Assembly: GCA_016182485.1 (NCBI GenBank)
Contig: JACPGH010000001.1
Location: 28,278 to 61,884, forward strand
Length of the DNA: 33,607 nt
From: Candidatus Kaiserbacteria bacterium
GTDB lineage: Bacteria > Patescibacteria > Paceibacteria > UBA9973 > UBA2103
Direction of reading: 5' to 3'
Translations under genes and position numbers: made by a program
Notes under the pieces: generated by a model
The model's database searches: none
Seen by the model: only the letters and a program-made list of their open reading frames with translations
What the model was told of the DNA's origin: nothing
Part shown: positions 23,113 to 29,836 of the stretch, one piece after another
Layout of the letters: each line of letters begins with the position of its first letter
Numbering within the stretch: the first letter of the stretch is position 1

Positions 23113-23947
23113 CGTGGACGGACGCGCATTGGCCAAAGCAATTCTCGCGAGAACGAAAACGAGAGCAGAAAAGTTGCCGCGTCCGCCGCGCGTGCTGGCG
23201 CTCGTGGCGGATGAAACTCCCGCGACGAAGTCATACCTCGCGATTAAGGCAAAACGCGCGGCGGACGCGGGCTGCGAACTGAAAATTCGGCATATCAAAG
23301 AAAGTGTACGACCGTCCGATATCGTTGATATGTCCCGAGAGGCGGATGCCGTCATTCTCCAGCTTCCATTGTCGGCGGAGATGGATGCGAAAGCTCTCTG
23401 CGATGTCATCCCGATTGGAAAAGACGCCGACGTTCTCTCCTCCTCTGCCCGCGCCGCATTCGAAATGATGGACTTACGAAGTCCATCATTATTGCCGCCG
23501 GTGGTTGGCGCGGTGCGCGCGATTTTCTTGAAGCACGGCATCGAGCCGAAAGGGAGGAAAGTGGTTGTCATCGGCAGGGGCTTTTTAGTCGGCGCGCCGG
23601 TCGCAATATGGTTCAGGCAGCAGGGCGCAGAAGTGGCAGTTATAACCCGCGAGGCCGGCAATTTTCCGGAGATACTCAAAGAGGCCGACATCATCGTTTC
23701 GGGCGCCGGCGCGCCGCATCTCATCAAACCGGAAATGCTGAAAATCGGCGTCGTCTTGATCGACGCAGGCACCTCTGAATCCGGAGGCGCCATAGTCGGG
23801 GATGCCGACCCCGCATGTGCGGCGAAGTGCGCCCTCTTCACTCCCGTCCCGGGCGGCGTCGGCCCCATCGCCGTCGCCTGCCTCTTTGAAAATGTTACTG
23901 CTCTCACTGAGCGCCAAGTCCGCACGGCCCTTGACGAATTGGCATAG
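23108..23947 (+). CDS. folD: Methylene-tetrahydrofolate dehydrogenase/cyclohydrolase
   Basis: 279 aa, the usual length. It interconverts 5,10-methylene-THF, methenyl-THF and 10-formyl-THF. Visible: KSYLAIKAKRAADAG (catalytic Lys and Tyr region, about 38-52), VILQLPLSAEMD (in place of VQLPLP), PIGKDADVL (KDVDG equivalent, here lacking the Gly), VVVIGRGFLVGAPVA (NADP loop, where the common GRSxIVG is GRGFLVG) and TPVPGGVGPIAVACLFEN near the end. The departures suggest a diverged CPR version. It is separated from the sugar transferase only by the GIY-YIG cassette. Confidence 0.88.
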   Translation: MIVDGRALAKAILARTKTRAEKLPRPPRVLALVADETPATKSYLAIKAKRAADAGCELKIRHIKESVRPSDIVDMSREADAVILQLPLSAEMDAKALCDVIPIGKDADVLSSSARAAFEMMDLRSPSLLPPVVGAVRAIFLKHGIEPKGRKVVVIGRGFLVGAPVAIWFRQQGAEVAVITREAGNFPEILKEADIIVSGAGAPHLIKPEMLKIGVVLIDAGTSESGGAIVGDADPACAAKCALFTPVPGGVGPIAVACLFENVTALTERQVRTALDELA

Positions 23948-24009
23948 TATGTAGTATCATACACTTGGCTAATAACGGCGGGATTGCCCGTCTAGGTCAT
24001 TCCGATTTG

Positions 24010-24017
24010 AAGGAGGT
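24010..24017 (+). promoter_or_regulatory. Strong Shine-Dalgarno
   Basis: GAAGGAGGT directly before ATG 24022 (4-nt gap). It decides the start: an in-frame ATG near 23965 lies upstream of this site. Such a strong SD is exceptional in this window. GTATG-TAGTAT-CATAC (23947-23962) upstream is a small palindrome that may hold the promoter. Confidence 0.7.
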
Positions 24018-24021
24018 TCCA

Positions 24022-24474
24022 ATGACTGAGTCTAATCCGCAGACAATCAACGACTCAATCGTCACCCGCGTGAAGGTGGACCACAGTCGGTCGTCGCAGG
24101 AGGCTCTCGCCGCAACCGGCCGTGAGCAGTACGTCGACGACGTCGTGGTCACCGAGATGCCCCGCGGCGGTGGCCGCGAGGTCGAGGTCTGCTTCTTCGA
24201 GCTCGATCACTGGGTCAATGACATCGAGCTCGAGAAGGAGTACGTGCGGCGCGGTCTCGCGCCCGTCGACCCGTTCTCGCTCGCGGCGGTGAACGAGGCC
24301 TACCCGCTTTTCGCGGACGGGCACCCGAACGCCACACACTGGCAGGACGCCAACGGCCGTTGGTGCTACGCCAAGTTCGGTCGCCCGCTCAGTGGCGCGC
24401 GGCATGTGCTGGTCTACCTCCAGCGCGAGGGCTGCGTGTACAGCTCCGGCTGGTTCGCCGGTCGCCGCAAGTAG
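24022..24474 (+). CDS. Hypothetical 150-aa protein
   Basis: Begins MTESNPQTINDSIVTRVKVD and ends YSSGWFAGRRK. An acidic N-terminal half contains VEVCFFELDHWVNDIELEKEYVRRGLAP. The C-terminal half is rich in aromatics and Gly (THWQDANGRWCYAKFGRP; HVLVYLQREGCVYSSGW) and looks like a small beta-barrel or strand pair. No known motif. Strongly GC-rich third positions and a full SD set it apart from the leaderless neighbours. It is followed by its own terminator, so it is a one-gene unit between folD and secD. It resembles the other SD-bearing ORFans here in layout, not sequence. Confidence 0.6.
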   Translation: MTESNPQTINDSIVTRVKVDHSRSSQEALAATGREQYVDDVVVTEMPRGGGREVEVCFFELDHWVNDIELEKEYVRRGLAPVDPFSLAAVNEAYPLFADGHPNATHWQDANGRWCYAKFGRPLSGARHVLVYLQREGCVYSSGWFAGRRK

Positions 24475-24492
24475 CTTCCGAGGTTCGTCTCT

Positions 24493-24522
24493 GGGCGCTT
24501 GTTCCGACAGGAACCAGCGCCC
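24493..24522 (+). terminator. Terminator hairpin
   Basis: GGGCGCTTGTTCC-GACA-GGAACCAGCGCCC, one mismatch, then CTTTCGCTTT. Confidence 0.7.
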
Positions 24523-24557
24523 TTTCGCTTTAAAGCGATTTCTTTTATACTCTCCTC

Positions 24558-25910
24558 ATGACGCGGTATCGGGTGCTGGCGGCTACGGCCCTCGTAATCG
24601 GGGGCCTGCTTGCGTATTTTGTCTGGTCGACGCAGGCGAATCCCGAGAGCCGTTATCGCTTCAAGCTCGGCCTCGACCTCGCTGGCGGCACCGAGCTCGT
24701 CTACAAAGCCGACATGTCGGAGACACCCGCTTCGGAACGCAGTGGCGCGCTCGAAGCGCTCCAGGGCGTTATTGAGAGGCGTGTCAATCTTTTCGGCGTG
24801 GCCGAACCGCTCGTGCAGACTGAAGAGGCAAGCTCGCTATCCGGCATTTCCGAAGACCGGCTTATCGTAGATTTGCCGGGAGTTACCGATATTAATGCCG
24901 CCATCGCGGCTCTCGGCGAGACGCCGACTCTGGACTTTCGCCTAGTCGCCACTTCGACAGGCTCAGGGCAGGCTACCACGTCTCCGAACTATGTTTCGAC
25001 CGGATTGACCGGGCGGTATCTTTCGAACGCATCCCTCCAATTCGGTTCGGGCGCGACGGCGGGTCTCGCGACTCCGCAAGTACTTCTGAATTTTAATAGC
25101 GAGGGCGCCAAGCTATTTGAAAAAATCACGAGCGAAAATATCGGACAACAGCTCGCCATCTTTCTTGATGGACAGCCGATCTCCGCTCCGGTGATCCAAG
25201 AAGCCATTCCCGGCGGGCAGGCAACCATCACCGGCCGCTTCACCGCTTCGGAAGCGCGCGAACTCGTCCGCAATTTAAATTTCGGCGCGCTGCCGGTACC
25301 GATCACGCTCGAGAGCAGTTCCGCCGTCGGCCCGACCTTGGGCGCGGCCGCTATCAACGCAGGCGTTGTCGCGGGAATCATAGGCTTCATAGTTGTCGCG
25401 CTCTTTATGCTCGCATGGTACCGGCTCCCGGGTGTCGTGGCGGCGCTCGCGCTCGCTGAATATCTTATTTTCATGCTTGCCGTTATCAAAATCATCCCCG
25501 TCACGCTTACCGCCTCGGGCATTGCCGGACTTATCATATCGCTAGGCATGGCGGTCGACGCGAACGTGCTCATCTTCGAGCGCACGAAAGAAGAGCTGCG
25601 TGAAGGCAAAAGCCCGCGCGAAGCCGTTCATATCGGCTTCGCGCGGGCTTGGACCGCGATACGGGACGGGCACCTCACAATGATCATCTCGGGCGCGATC
25701 CTCTTCTGGCTCGGAACCTCCATCGTGCAGGGATTCGCGCTCGTTTTCGTGCTGGGCGTCCTCGCTTCCTTTATTTCTGCCGTATCCCTTTCGCGTCTCT
25801 TCCTGCTCGCCCTCGTGCCAGAACTAGAGACTGGTTCATGGAAATTCCTACTGGGTTCTGGTTTCAGTTCCAGCAACCAGCCTCGAGTCTCTAGCCGTCC
25901 AGCATTATGA
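24558..25910 (+). CDS. secD: Protein translocase subunit SecD
   Basis: 450 aa. It assists SecYEG export using the proton gradient, together with SecF. One N-terminal span (residues 5-24), then GLDLAGGTELVYKAD (38-52, the D1 signature), a periplasmic P1 region (LEALQGVIERRVNLFGVAEP; EDRLIVDLPGV), and five C-terminal spans with GLIISLGMAVDANVLIFERTKEELREG (D5 region) and AWTAIRDGHLTMIISGAILFWLG. TATACT (24546-24551) lies 6 nt before the ATG. The last ~30 codons (after LVPELE) come from an inserted heptad palindrome, giving an unusual tail that ends VSSRPAL. The ATGA stop/start overlap with secF is preserved. Confidence 0.92.
   Translation: MTRYRVLAATALVIGGLLAYFVWSTQANPESRYRFKLGLDLAGGTELVYKADMSETPASERSGALEALQGVIERRVNLFGVAEPLVQTEEASSLSGISEDRLIVDLPGVTDINAAIAALGETPTLDFRLVATSTGSGQATTSPNYVSTGLTGRYLSNASLQFGSGATAGLATPQVLLNFNSEGAKLFEKITSENIGQQLAIFLDGQPISAPVIQEAIPGGQATITGRFTASEARELVRNLNFGALPVPITLESSSAVGPTLGAAAINAGVVAGIIGFIVVALFMLAWYRLPGVVAALALAEYLIFMLAVIKIIPVTLTASGIAGLIISLGMAVDANVLIFERTKEELREGKSPREAVHIGFARAWTAIRDGHLTMIISGAILFWLGTSIVQGFALVFVLGVLASFISAVSLSRLFLLALVPELETGSWKFLLGSGFSSSNQPRVSSRPAL
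25824..25894. repeat. Heptad-type palindrome inside the 3' end of secD
   Basis: CTAGAGACTGGTT (25824-25836) is inverted in AACCAGCCTCGAGTCTCTAG (25875-25894), with GGGTTCTGGTTTCAGTTCCAGC in the centre. Unit sequence and phase match the CTGGTTG elements in the rRNA genes. It is translated as the SecD C-terminus in an open frame. Confidence 0.65.
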
Positions 25911-26821
25911 ATATCGCCACGCACCGCACGATCTATTTCTGGCTTACCGGCCTTATCCTCGCGGTTGCGGTAGCTGCGATCCTTTTCTTCGGTCTGCCGC
26001 GCGCGATCGATTTTACCGGCGGCTCGCTCATGCAAATACGGTATTCGGAAGGACGGCCGCCCCTGGCTACTATTATCGAACAAGTCTCTTCCGCTTCGAT
26101 CGGAGGCGCGTCCGTCCGGGAAGTAGGTGCCGACACTGTCTCGATACGGTCTCGTACGCTGACCCCTGCCGAGCACGATGCCGTCCTCACTGCACTTTCC
26201 GGAAGTCAGACTTCCGCAGGGAAGTCTGACTTCCAAGAACTCTCGTACACATCGGTCGGTCCGGCGCTCGGCACCCAATTCGCGAATAAGGCGCTCTGGG
26301 CGCTATTAGCAGTCGTGCTCGCGACGACTCTCTACATTGCCTTCGCATTCAGGAAGGTCTCGCGGCCGGTGCCTTCTTGGTGCTATGGCCTCACGGTTGT
26401 CGCTATCTTAGTCCACGATTTAATTATCCCCGCCGGATTCTTTGCCGTGCTCGCGTACTTTACAGGCGCCGAAGTAGACGCGCTCTTCGTCACCGCGCTT
26501 CTCGCGCTGCTCGGCTATTCGGTAAATGACACCATAGTCATCTTCGACCGGGTCCGCGAACATCTCGCGCGTAACGAGCGTGTCGGAAGCAAGGAGGCAT
26601 TTGCGGAAACGGTGGGGAAGTCGATAAGCGAGACGATGACCCGCTCTATCAATACCTCGCTTACGACCGCCCTCGCCCTTCTCGCGCTCGTTATATTCGG
26701 CGCGGCCGCCACGCGCAATTTCGCGCTGGTGATGCTCGTCGGCGTTATTGCCGGCACCTATTCCTCCATCCTGCTAGCCGCCCCGCTCCTCATCCCGCTC
26801 TCCCGCTGGTTTGCCCGGTAG
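25907..26821 (+). CDS. secF: Protein translocase subunit SecF
   Basis: 304 aa. N-terminal span 12-31, then RAIDFTGGSLMQIRY (residues ~32-46, the SecF signature), a short periplasmic part, and five spans containing ILVHDLIIPAGFFAVLAYF, LLALLGYSVNDTIVIFDRVREHLARNE and TMTRSINTSLTTALALLAL, the conserved D4-D5 blocks. It overlaps secD by 4 bp. About residues 99-109 (GSQTSAGKSDF) are encoded by a perfect 15-bp inverted repeat and look like an insertion in the periplasmic domain. The stop codon lies inside a hairpin shared with the convergent pyrH. Confidence 0.92.
   Translation: MNIATHRTIYFWLTGLILAVAVAAILFFGLPRAIDFTGGSLMQIRYSEGRPPLATIIEQVSSASIGGASVREVGADTVSIRSRTLTPAEHDAVLTALSGSQTSAGKSDFQELSYTSVGPALGTQFANKALWALLAVVLATTLYIAFAFRKVSRPVPSWCYGLTVVAILVHDLIIPAGFFAVLAYFTGAEVDALFVTALLALLGYSVNDTIVIFDRVREHLARNERVGSKEAFAETVGKSISETMTRSINTSLTTALALLALVIFGAAATRNFALVMLVGVIAGTYSSILLAAPLLIPLSRWFAR
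26201..26234. repeat. Perfect 15-bp inverted repeat inside secF
   Basis: GGAAGTCAGACTTCC (26201-26215), GCAG, GGAAGTCTGACTTCC (26220-26234); each arm is itself almost a palindrome. The core AAGTCAGACTT also forms the hairpin at the mpg stop codon (5654-5664). Confidence 0.8.
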
Positions 26822-26840
26822 GAAATACATTTCCTACCGG
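26815..26840. terminator. Bidirectional hairpin between secF and pyrH
   Basis: CCGGTAGGAAAT-AC-ATTTCCTACCGG, a perfect 12-bp stem overlapping the secF stop codon and 6 bp from the end of the convergent gene. Confidence 0.65.
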
Positions 26841-26845
26841 CTTCG

Positions 26846-27556
26846 TCAGGAAATAACCGTACCGATGAAAGGCTTGCCGGCGAGATAATTGGCGAACTCG
26901 CCGAGTTTCATGCCGTTGATAATGGCGACCTCAAGGCCGAGGGTCTCGGCTTCTTTCGCGGCTATTGGATCAAAAGGCGATGAGAGGCCGGGATCCCATT
27001 CTTCCGGGATTATTTTTCGGAATTCCGCCCAGGTGATTTTCTCTATCTTTTTGGCGTTCGGGTTCTTTTTTGGGTCGGAATCGTACACGTAATCGATATT
27101 CGAGAGATTAACGAGATGCATTGCCCCAAGGTTCTTGGCCATGAGCACTGCGTCGTAATCAGTTGAACAACCTGGCTGCCAACCGGCGGCGATGATTATC
27201 GGCTTATCCGTTTCAATGTCTGCCGTAGGGTTTTTTATGACGTGCGGATAGGCTTCTTCTACGAATATTGCACGCAGGAGATGCGCATTTAAACGGGTGA
27301 CATGAATGCCAAGCCAATCGAGATCCTGACGGGAGAGAGGAGTGACTTTGTCCGCTGCTTCTTGATATCTCCGGCAGACTTTCCCACCGCCGGCGATGAT
27401 AGAAAATGAATATCCCTCCTGTACTTTATCTAAAACTAGCGCCTTGAAGTTGGAGAGGAATTCGGTATCGATCGCATCGGGCACGATGAGTGAGCCTCCG
27501 ACGGATACAATCACGCGTTTCCCGGCCTGCGCAGGCAGGCGCGCGTCAGAATTCAT
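26846..27556 (-). CDS. pyrH: UMP kinase, archaeal-type amino-acid-kinase fold
   Basis: 236 aa from ATG 27556. It phosphorylates UMP to UDP for RNA and UDP-sugars. Motifs: VIVSVGGSLIVPD (phosphate loop, about 15-27), IIAGGGKVCRRYQEAA, ITPLSRQDLDWLGIHVTRLNAHLL-type helix, AAGWQPGCSTDYDAVLMAKNLGA (substrate and nucleotide contacts) and LSNIDYVYDSDP...WAEF. The G-G-G-K-xCRxY form resembles the archaeal/CPR UMP kinases rather than the E. coli enzyme. It is the second gene of a minus-strand pair 28 bp after the nucleotidyltransferase. An internal TATGAT at about 27590 could add a promoter. The codons for LPAQAG come from a short GCAGGCAGG palindrome. Confidence 0.82.
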   Translation of the reverse strand: MNSDARLPAQAGKRVIVSVGGSLIVPDAIDTEFLSNFKALVLDKVQEGYSFSIIAGGGKVCRRYQEAADKVTPLSRQDLDWLGIHVTRLNAHLLRAIFVEEAYPHVIKNPTADIETDKPIIIAAGWQPGCSTDYDAVLMAKNLGAMHLVNLSNIDYVYDSDPKKNPNAKKIEKITWAEFRKIIPEEWDPGLSSPFDPIAAKEAETLGLEVAIINGMKLGEFANYLAGKPFIGTVIS

Positions 27557-27584
27557 ATCCAGCAAGGCATGACGGCTTCATGTA

Positions 27585-28073
27585 TCATACTGTCCCCCTA
27601 GTCTTGCGCAACTTGCGCTTGTGAATTACCGTGTCCGATTTCTTGACGCGGTTCGTGAGCCAGGAAGAAGACTGCACTTTTCCGCCGGCACCTATGTTAT
27701 ATAGCATTCGGATGCCGAGCTCTTCGCATACGGCAACTTCCGGCACCGGGTCCCCGTCAGGCTTGCGGTCGCCGCCGTTGGCGAAGACGTGCGGCTTAAG
27801 TTCCCGGAGCATGCGGCATACGCTCCGATCGCAGTCTCCCGGCGTATGATCGGAGAGCACTACCTGATCCACACAATGGATCGCTTCCAGTATCTCCCGC
27901 CGTTCCGCCTCTGGCATAAATACGAACCCCTTTTTATCTCTGAGCCAATGATCGTTGTTCAAAACAACTAATAGCTTATCGCCCAGCTTCTTCGCTTCTT
28001 GAAACATCCGGATATGCCCGATATGTACCGGATCGAACCCGCCCGATACCGCAACGACGGTCGGCTTTTTCAT
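27585..28073 (-). CDS. Cytidylyltransferase-fold nucleotidyltransferase
   Basis: 162 aa from ATG 28073. AVSGGFDPVHIGHIRMFQEAK has the HxGH nucleotide-binding motif (HIGH, about residues 17-20) of the RfaE2/TagD/NadD superfamily. FVFMPEAERREILEAI, VLSDHTPGDCDRSVCRML and FANGGDRKPDGDPVPEVAVCEELG (the GGDR block) follow. The last part resembles the ISSS motif (VQSSSWL), as in RfaE C-terminal and glycerol-3-phosphate or FAD-type enzymes. It probably activates a sugar or polyol phosphate with CTP or ATP; the substrate is not certain. TATACT lies 8 nt before the ATG on this strand, so it is leaderless. Confidence 0.8.
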   Translation of the reverse strand: MKKPTVVAVSGGFDPVHIGHIRMFQEAKKLGDKLLVVLNNDHWLRDKKGFVFMPEAERREILEAIHCVDQVVLSDHTPGDCDRSVCRMLRELKPHVFANGGDRKPDGDPVPEVAVCEELGIRMLYNIGAGGKVQSSSWLTNRVKKSDTVIHKRKLRKTRGTV

Positions 28074-28133
28074 TGATGGACAGTATACCAACCCGGAAGT
28101 AGTATTCGACTAGATGCAGAGAAAGGAGAGGCC

Positions 28134-28340
28134 ATGGCTTGGTACCAGCTCACACTCAAGAACGAGTTCGATCGCGAAGAGGTCATCCCAATCGAGAAGG
28201 ATGATGACGACATGGCTTACGCGAGAGCGAAGCAGATCGTCTACGAACGTAACGCGGGTTCGGTGCGTCTGAAGTCCGCAATGCTCTTTCGGCTCGAGCA
28301 TATCTGGACGGCCACATTCAAGACCGACCCGGACTTCTGA
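28134..28340 (+). CDS. Hypothetical 68-aa protein
   Basis: Begins MAWYQLTLKNEFDREEVIP and ends TATFKTDPDF. A strand-rich start is followed by an acidic patch (EKDDDDMAYARAKQIVYERN) and a second strand pair (GSVRLKSAMLFRLEHIW), suggestive of a small alpha/beta domain. AAAGGAG lies 8 nt before the ATG, a proper SD, and a GC-rich hairpin follows the stop. No family is recognised. It has the same one-gene, SD-bearing, terminator-ended layout as the ORFans at 16442 and 24022. Confidence 0.55.
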   Translation: MAWYQLTLKNEFDREEVIPIEKDDDDMAYARAKQIVYERNAGSVRLKSAMLFRLEHIWTATFKTDPDF

Positions 28341-28350
28341 TTCAAGGCAT

Positions 28351-28377
28351 CCGGCGCGCCGTTCTGCGGCGCGCCGG
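28351..28377 (+). terminator. GC hairpin after small ORFan
   Basis: CCGGCGCGCC-GTTCTGC-GGCGCGCCGG, perfect 10-bp stem, no T run. Confidence 0.5.
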
Positions 28378-28468
28378 CACTCGTTACAGTAATATCAGAA
28401 GTCACAAAATCCGGCCATATCACTTTGAGCCTATAGGACAATTTTGATATGTACTAATGTGGATTTCT

Positions 28469-28747
28469 TTACCGTTTCTCCATTTCCCGATACACAATTG
28501 AGCGATGCAGGATAGCGAGTATCAGTACTTTCGACCCGGCAATGCGGAAAACGACTCGATAGTCCCCAACGCGAAGTTTGCGGTATCCCTTTAGGGAGCG
28601 GCGAAGCGGCTTGCCATACACATCTGGATATTCAAAAAGCTTCTCTTCGATTGCAGCTTGTATCTTCGCTCTCCAGAGCGGCGCGAGGCGCGGCAGATCT
28701 TCTTCGATAACCGCCGCGCTATAGATTATCTCGAATTTCAGCGCCAT
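28469..28747 (-). CDS. RelE/ParE-family toxin
   Basis: 92 aa. IIYSAAVIEEDLPRLAPLWRAKIQAAIEEKL is the opening helix pair, then GKPLRRSLKGYRKLRVGDYRVVFRIAGSKVLILAILHRSIVYRE, the beta-sheet with conserved RKLRVGDYRVVFRI and the C-terminal HRxxxY typical of RelE/YafQ-like mRNA interferases. It would cleave mRNA at the ribosome when unopposed. Its start overlaps the antitoxin gene by 10 bp, the standard coupling. Confidence 0.88.
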   Translation of the reverse strand: MALKFEIIYSAAVIEEDLPRLAPLWRAKIQAAIEEKLFEYPDVYGKPLRRSLKGYRKLRVGDYRVVFRIAGSKVLILAILHRSIVYREMEKR

Positions 28748-28959
28748 GCGGCCGCGTGAGAGACGAATCGGGCTCTGCTCGTGTCGCGCTTTGCGGCAAT
28801 AGCATCCAGTACCTCATCCTCCTCGATCTCGAGGGCAATGCGGAGCAGGTGCTCCGCCTTTGTCGCCTGGGGAACCTGGTCGCGCTTCGCGAGCTTTCCA
28901 AGGGCGTGGTCGAGCTCTCTGGAGACGCTGATATTGATCCGTTTTTTGCTGGTGGCCAT
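28738..28959 (-). CDS. Ribbon-helix-helix antitoxin
   Basis: 73 aa. KKRINISVSRELDHALGKLAKRD (residues 5-27) is the ribbon and first helix of an RHH DNA-binding domain; ATKAEHLLRIALEIEEDEVLD continues it. The tail after residue ~55 (AAKRDTSRARFVSHAAAW) would bind the toxin. It precedes the toxin and probably represses the pair through repeats just upstream. Confidence 0.85.
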   Translation of the reverse strand: MATSKKRINISVSRELDHALGKLAKRDQVPQATKAEHLLRIALEIEEDEVLDAIAAKRDTSRARFVSHAAAWR

Positions 28960-28969
28960 ATAAATTGAA

Positions 28970-29014
28970 GTGTATCAGAAGTGTATCACGTCCGTCAAGT
29001 CCGGGACGGACGTG
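28970..29014 (-). promoter_or_regulatory. Toxin-antitoxin operator and promoter
   Basis: On the minus strand TGATACACTTC occurs twice in direct tandem (about 28988-28967), as expected for RHH binding, and TTGACG (28998-28993) gives a -35 with the repeats over the -10. CACGTCCGTC (28987-28996) and GACGGACGTG (29005-29014) form a perfect 10-bp inverted repeat across the -35. Confidence 0.6.
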
Positions 29015-29052
29015 AAAAAACGAACCAAAGTCGTAAATTCTCGGTTTGTCGG

Positions 29053-29079
29053 TTGACTTCCTTTTAGGCCTCCTATAGT
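29053..29079 (+). promoter_or_regulatory. Probable 16S promoter
   Basis: TTGACT (29053-29058), 15-nt spacer, TATAGT (29074-29079). A second TTGACA is at 29173-29178 without a clear -10. Confidence 0.5.
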
Positions 29080-29255
29080 ATGTCTTTACTGCCTATCGGA
29101 CATACATGAAGGCAGGGGAGAGCTTAAGACAAATGAGCTCGAGAGAGCTCATGATGGTCTTACGCTTGTTATTTGACATCACCAATAGTGCTTGCCCTGC
29201 GTAGCTCACAAGAGCGAAGCAGGGCGTAAGATGTGAATTCTTTTGTTCCGCCTAT
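29080..29255 (+). other. 16S leader
   Basis: No ORF. It contains a double stem TAAGAC...ATGAGCTC-GAGA-GAGCTCAT...GTCTTA (29123-29157) and GCCCTGC...GCAGGGC (29194-29226), probably processing structures. The GCTTGCCCT...AGGGC layout resembles the 23S-5S spacer. Confidence 0.5.
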
Positions 29256-29324
29256 TCTTAATGAGAGTTTGATCCTAGCTCAGGGTGAATGCTGGCGGCG
29301 TGGATAAGTCATGCAAGTCGAACG

Positions 29325-29754
29325 CTGGAGGCTGGACACTGGAGACTAGTAACTGGTTATACAATGCAGATATGGCAAGCTTTCGCGAACTAGAGGTTTA
29401 CCAACGAGCTCAAGAGCTATTTCCTAAAGTATATGCTCTTGTGCGGAATTGGAATCAGCTAGATCAACGCGAATTAGGAAGTCAGATGATTCGTGCGGCA
29501 AATTCCATTCATGCGAATATCGCAGAAGGACATGCTAAATCGACTCTAGACTTCAAACGCTATATCTCAATTTCTCTTGGCTCATGTGATGAAATCTGTG
29601 GTCATCTTAAAGATGCTGCGAATATTGGTCTCGTGAGCTTAGAAAGAAGCAGGGAATTGGCAAATGAGTATGAAATAGTTGGTAAACAACTTACTCGACT
29701 CAAACAATCCCTGCCTTTAACCAGGAACTAGCATCTAGCGTCCAGCCTCTAGAG
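29325..29754 (+). mobile_element. S23-encoding heptad palindromic element in 16S helix 6
   Basis: The left arm reads CTGGAGG, CTGGACA, CTGGAGA, CTAGTAA, CTGGTT (29325-29358). The right arm, TTTAACCAGGAACTAGCATC and on to CCTCTAGAG (29717-29754), is its imperfect inverse. Between the arms, at the position of the palindrome centre in the solo copies (GGTT/TAAACC), lies one complete S23-type ORF with its own -10 box. The flanking 16S is GTCGAACG and GTGGCAAACGAGG. The element would fold as a stem closing a large ORF loop. Confidence 0.85.
29372..29731 (+). CDS. Four-helix-bundle S23/23S-IVS-type protein
   Basis: 119 aa from ATG 29372. FRELEVYQRAQELFPKVYALV, ELGSQMIRAANSIHANIAEGHAK, DFKRYISISLGSCDEICGHL and ANEYEIVGKQLTRLKQSL are the four helices; the conserved NIAEG block is clear (family PF05635/TIGR02436). 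Members are typically encoded in intervening sequences of 23S; this one is in 16S. No enzymatic motif is known; related Avd proteins of diversity-generating retroelements bind nucleic acid. TATACA (29358-29363) lies 8 nt before the ATG. The last codons and the TAG stop lie in the right palindrome arm. An in-frame upstream start would read 16S sequence and is rejected. Confidence 0.9.
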   Translation: MASFRELEVYQRAQELFPKVYALVRNWNQLDQRELGSQMIRAANSIHANIAEGHAKSTLDFKRYISISLGSCDEICGHLKDAANIGLVSLERSRELANEYEIVGKQLTRLKQSLPLTRN

Positions 29755-29836
29755 TGGCAAACGAGGTAGTAACACGTAGGTACGTCCCCCGAAGTCGGGC
29801 ATAGCCAGCCGAAAGGTTGGGTAATTCCCGATAGCA

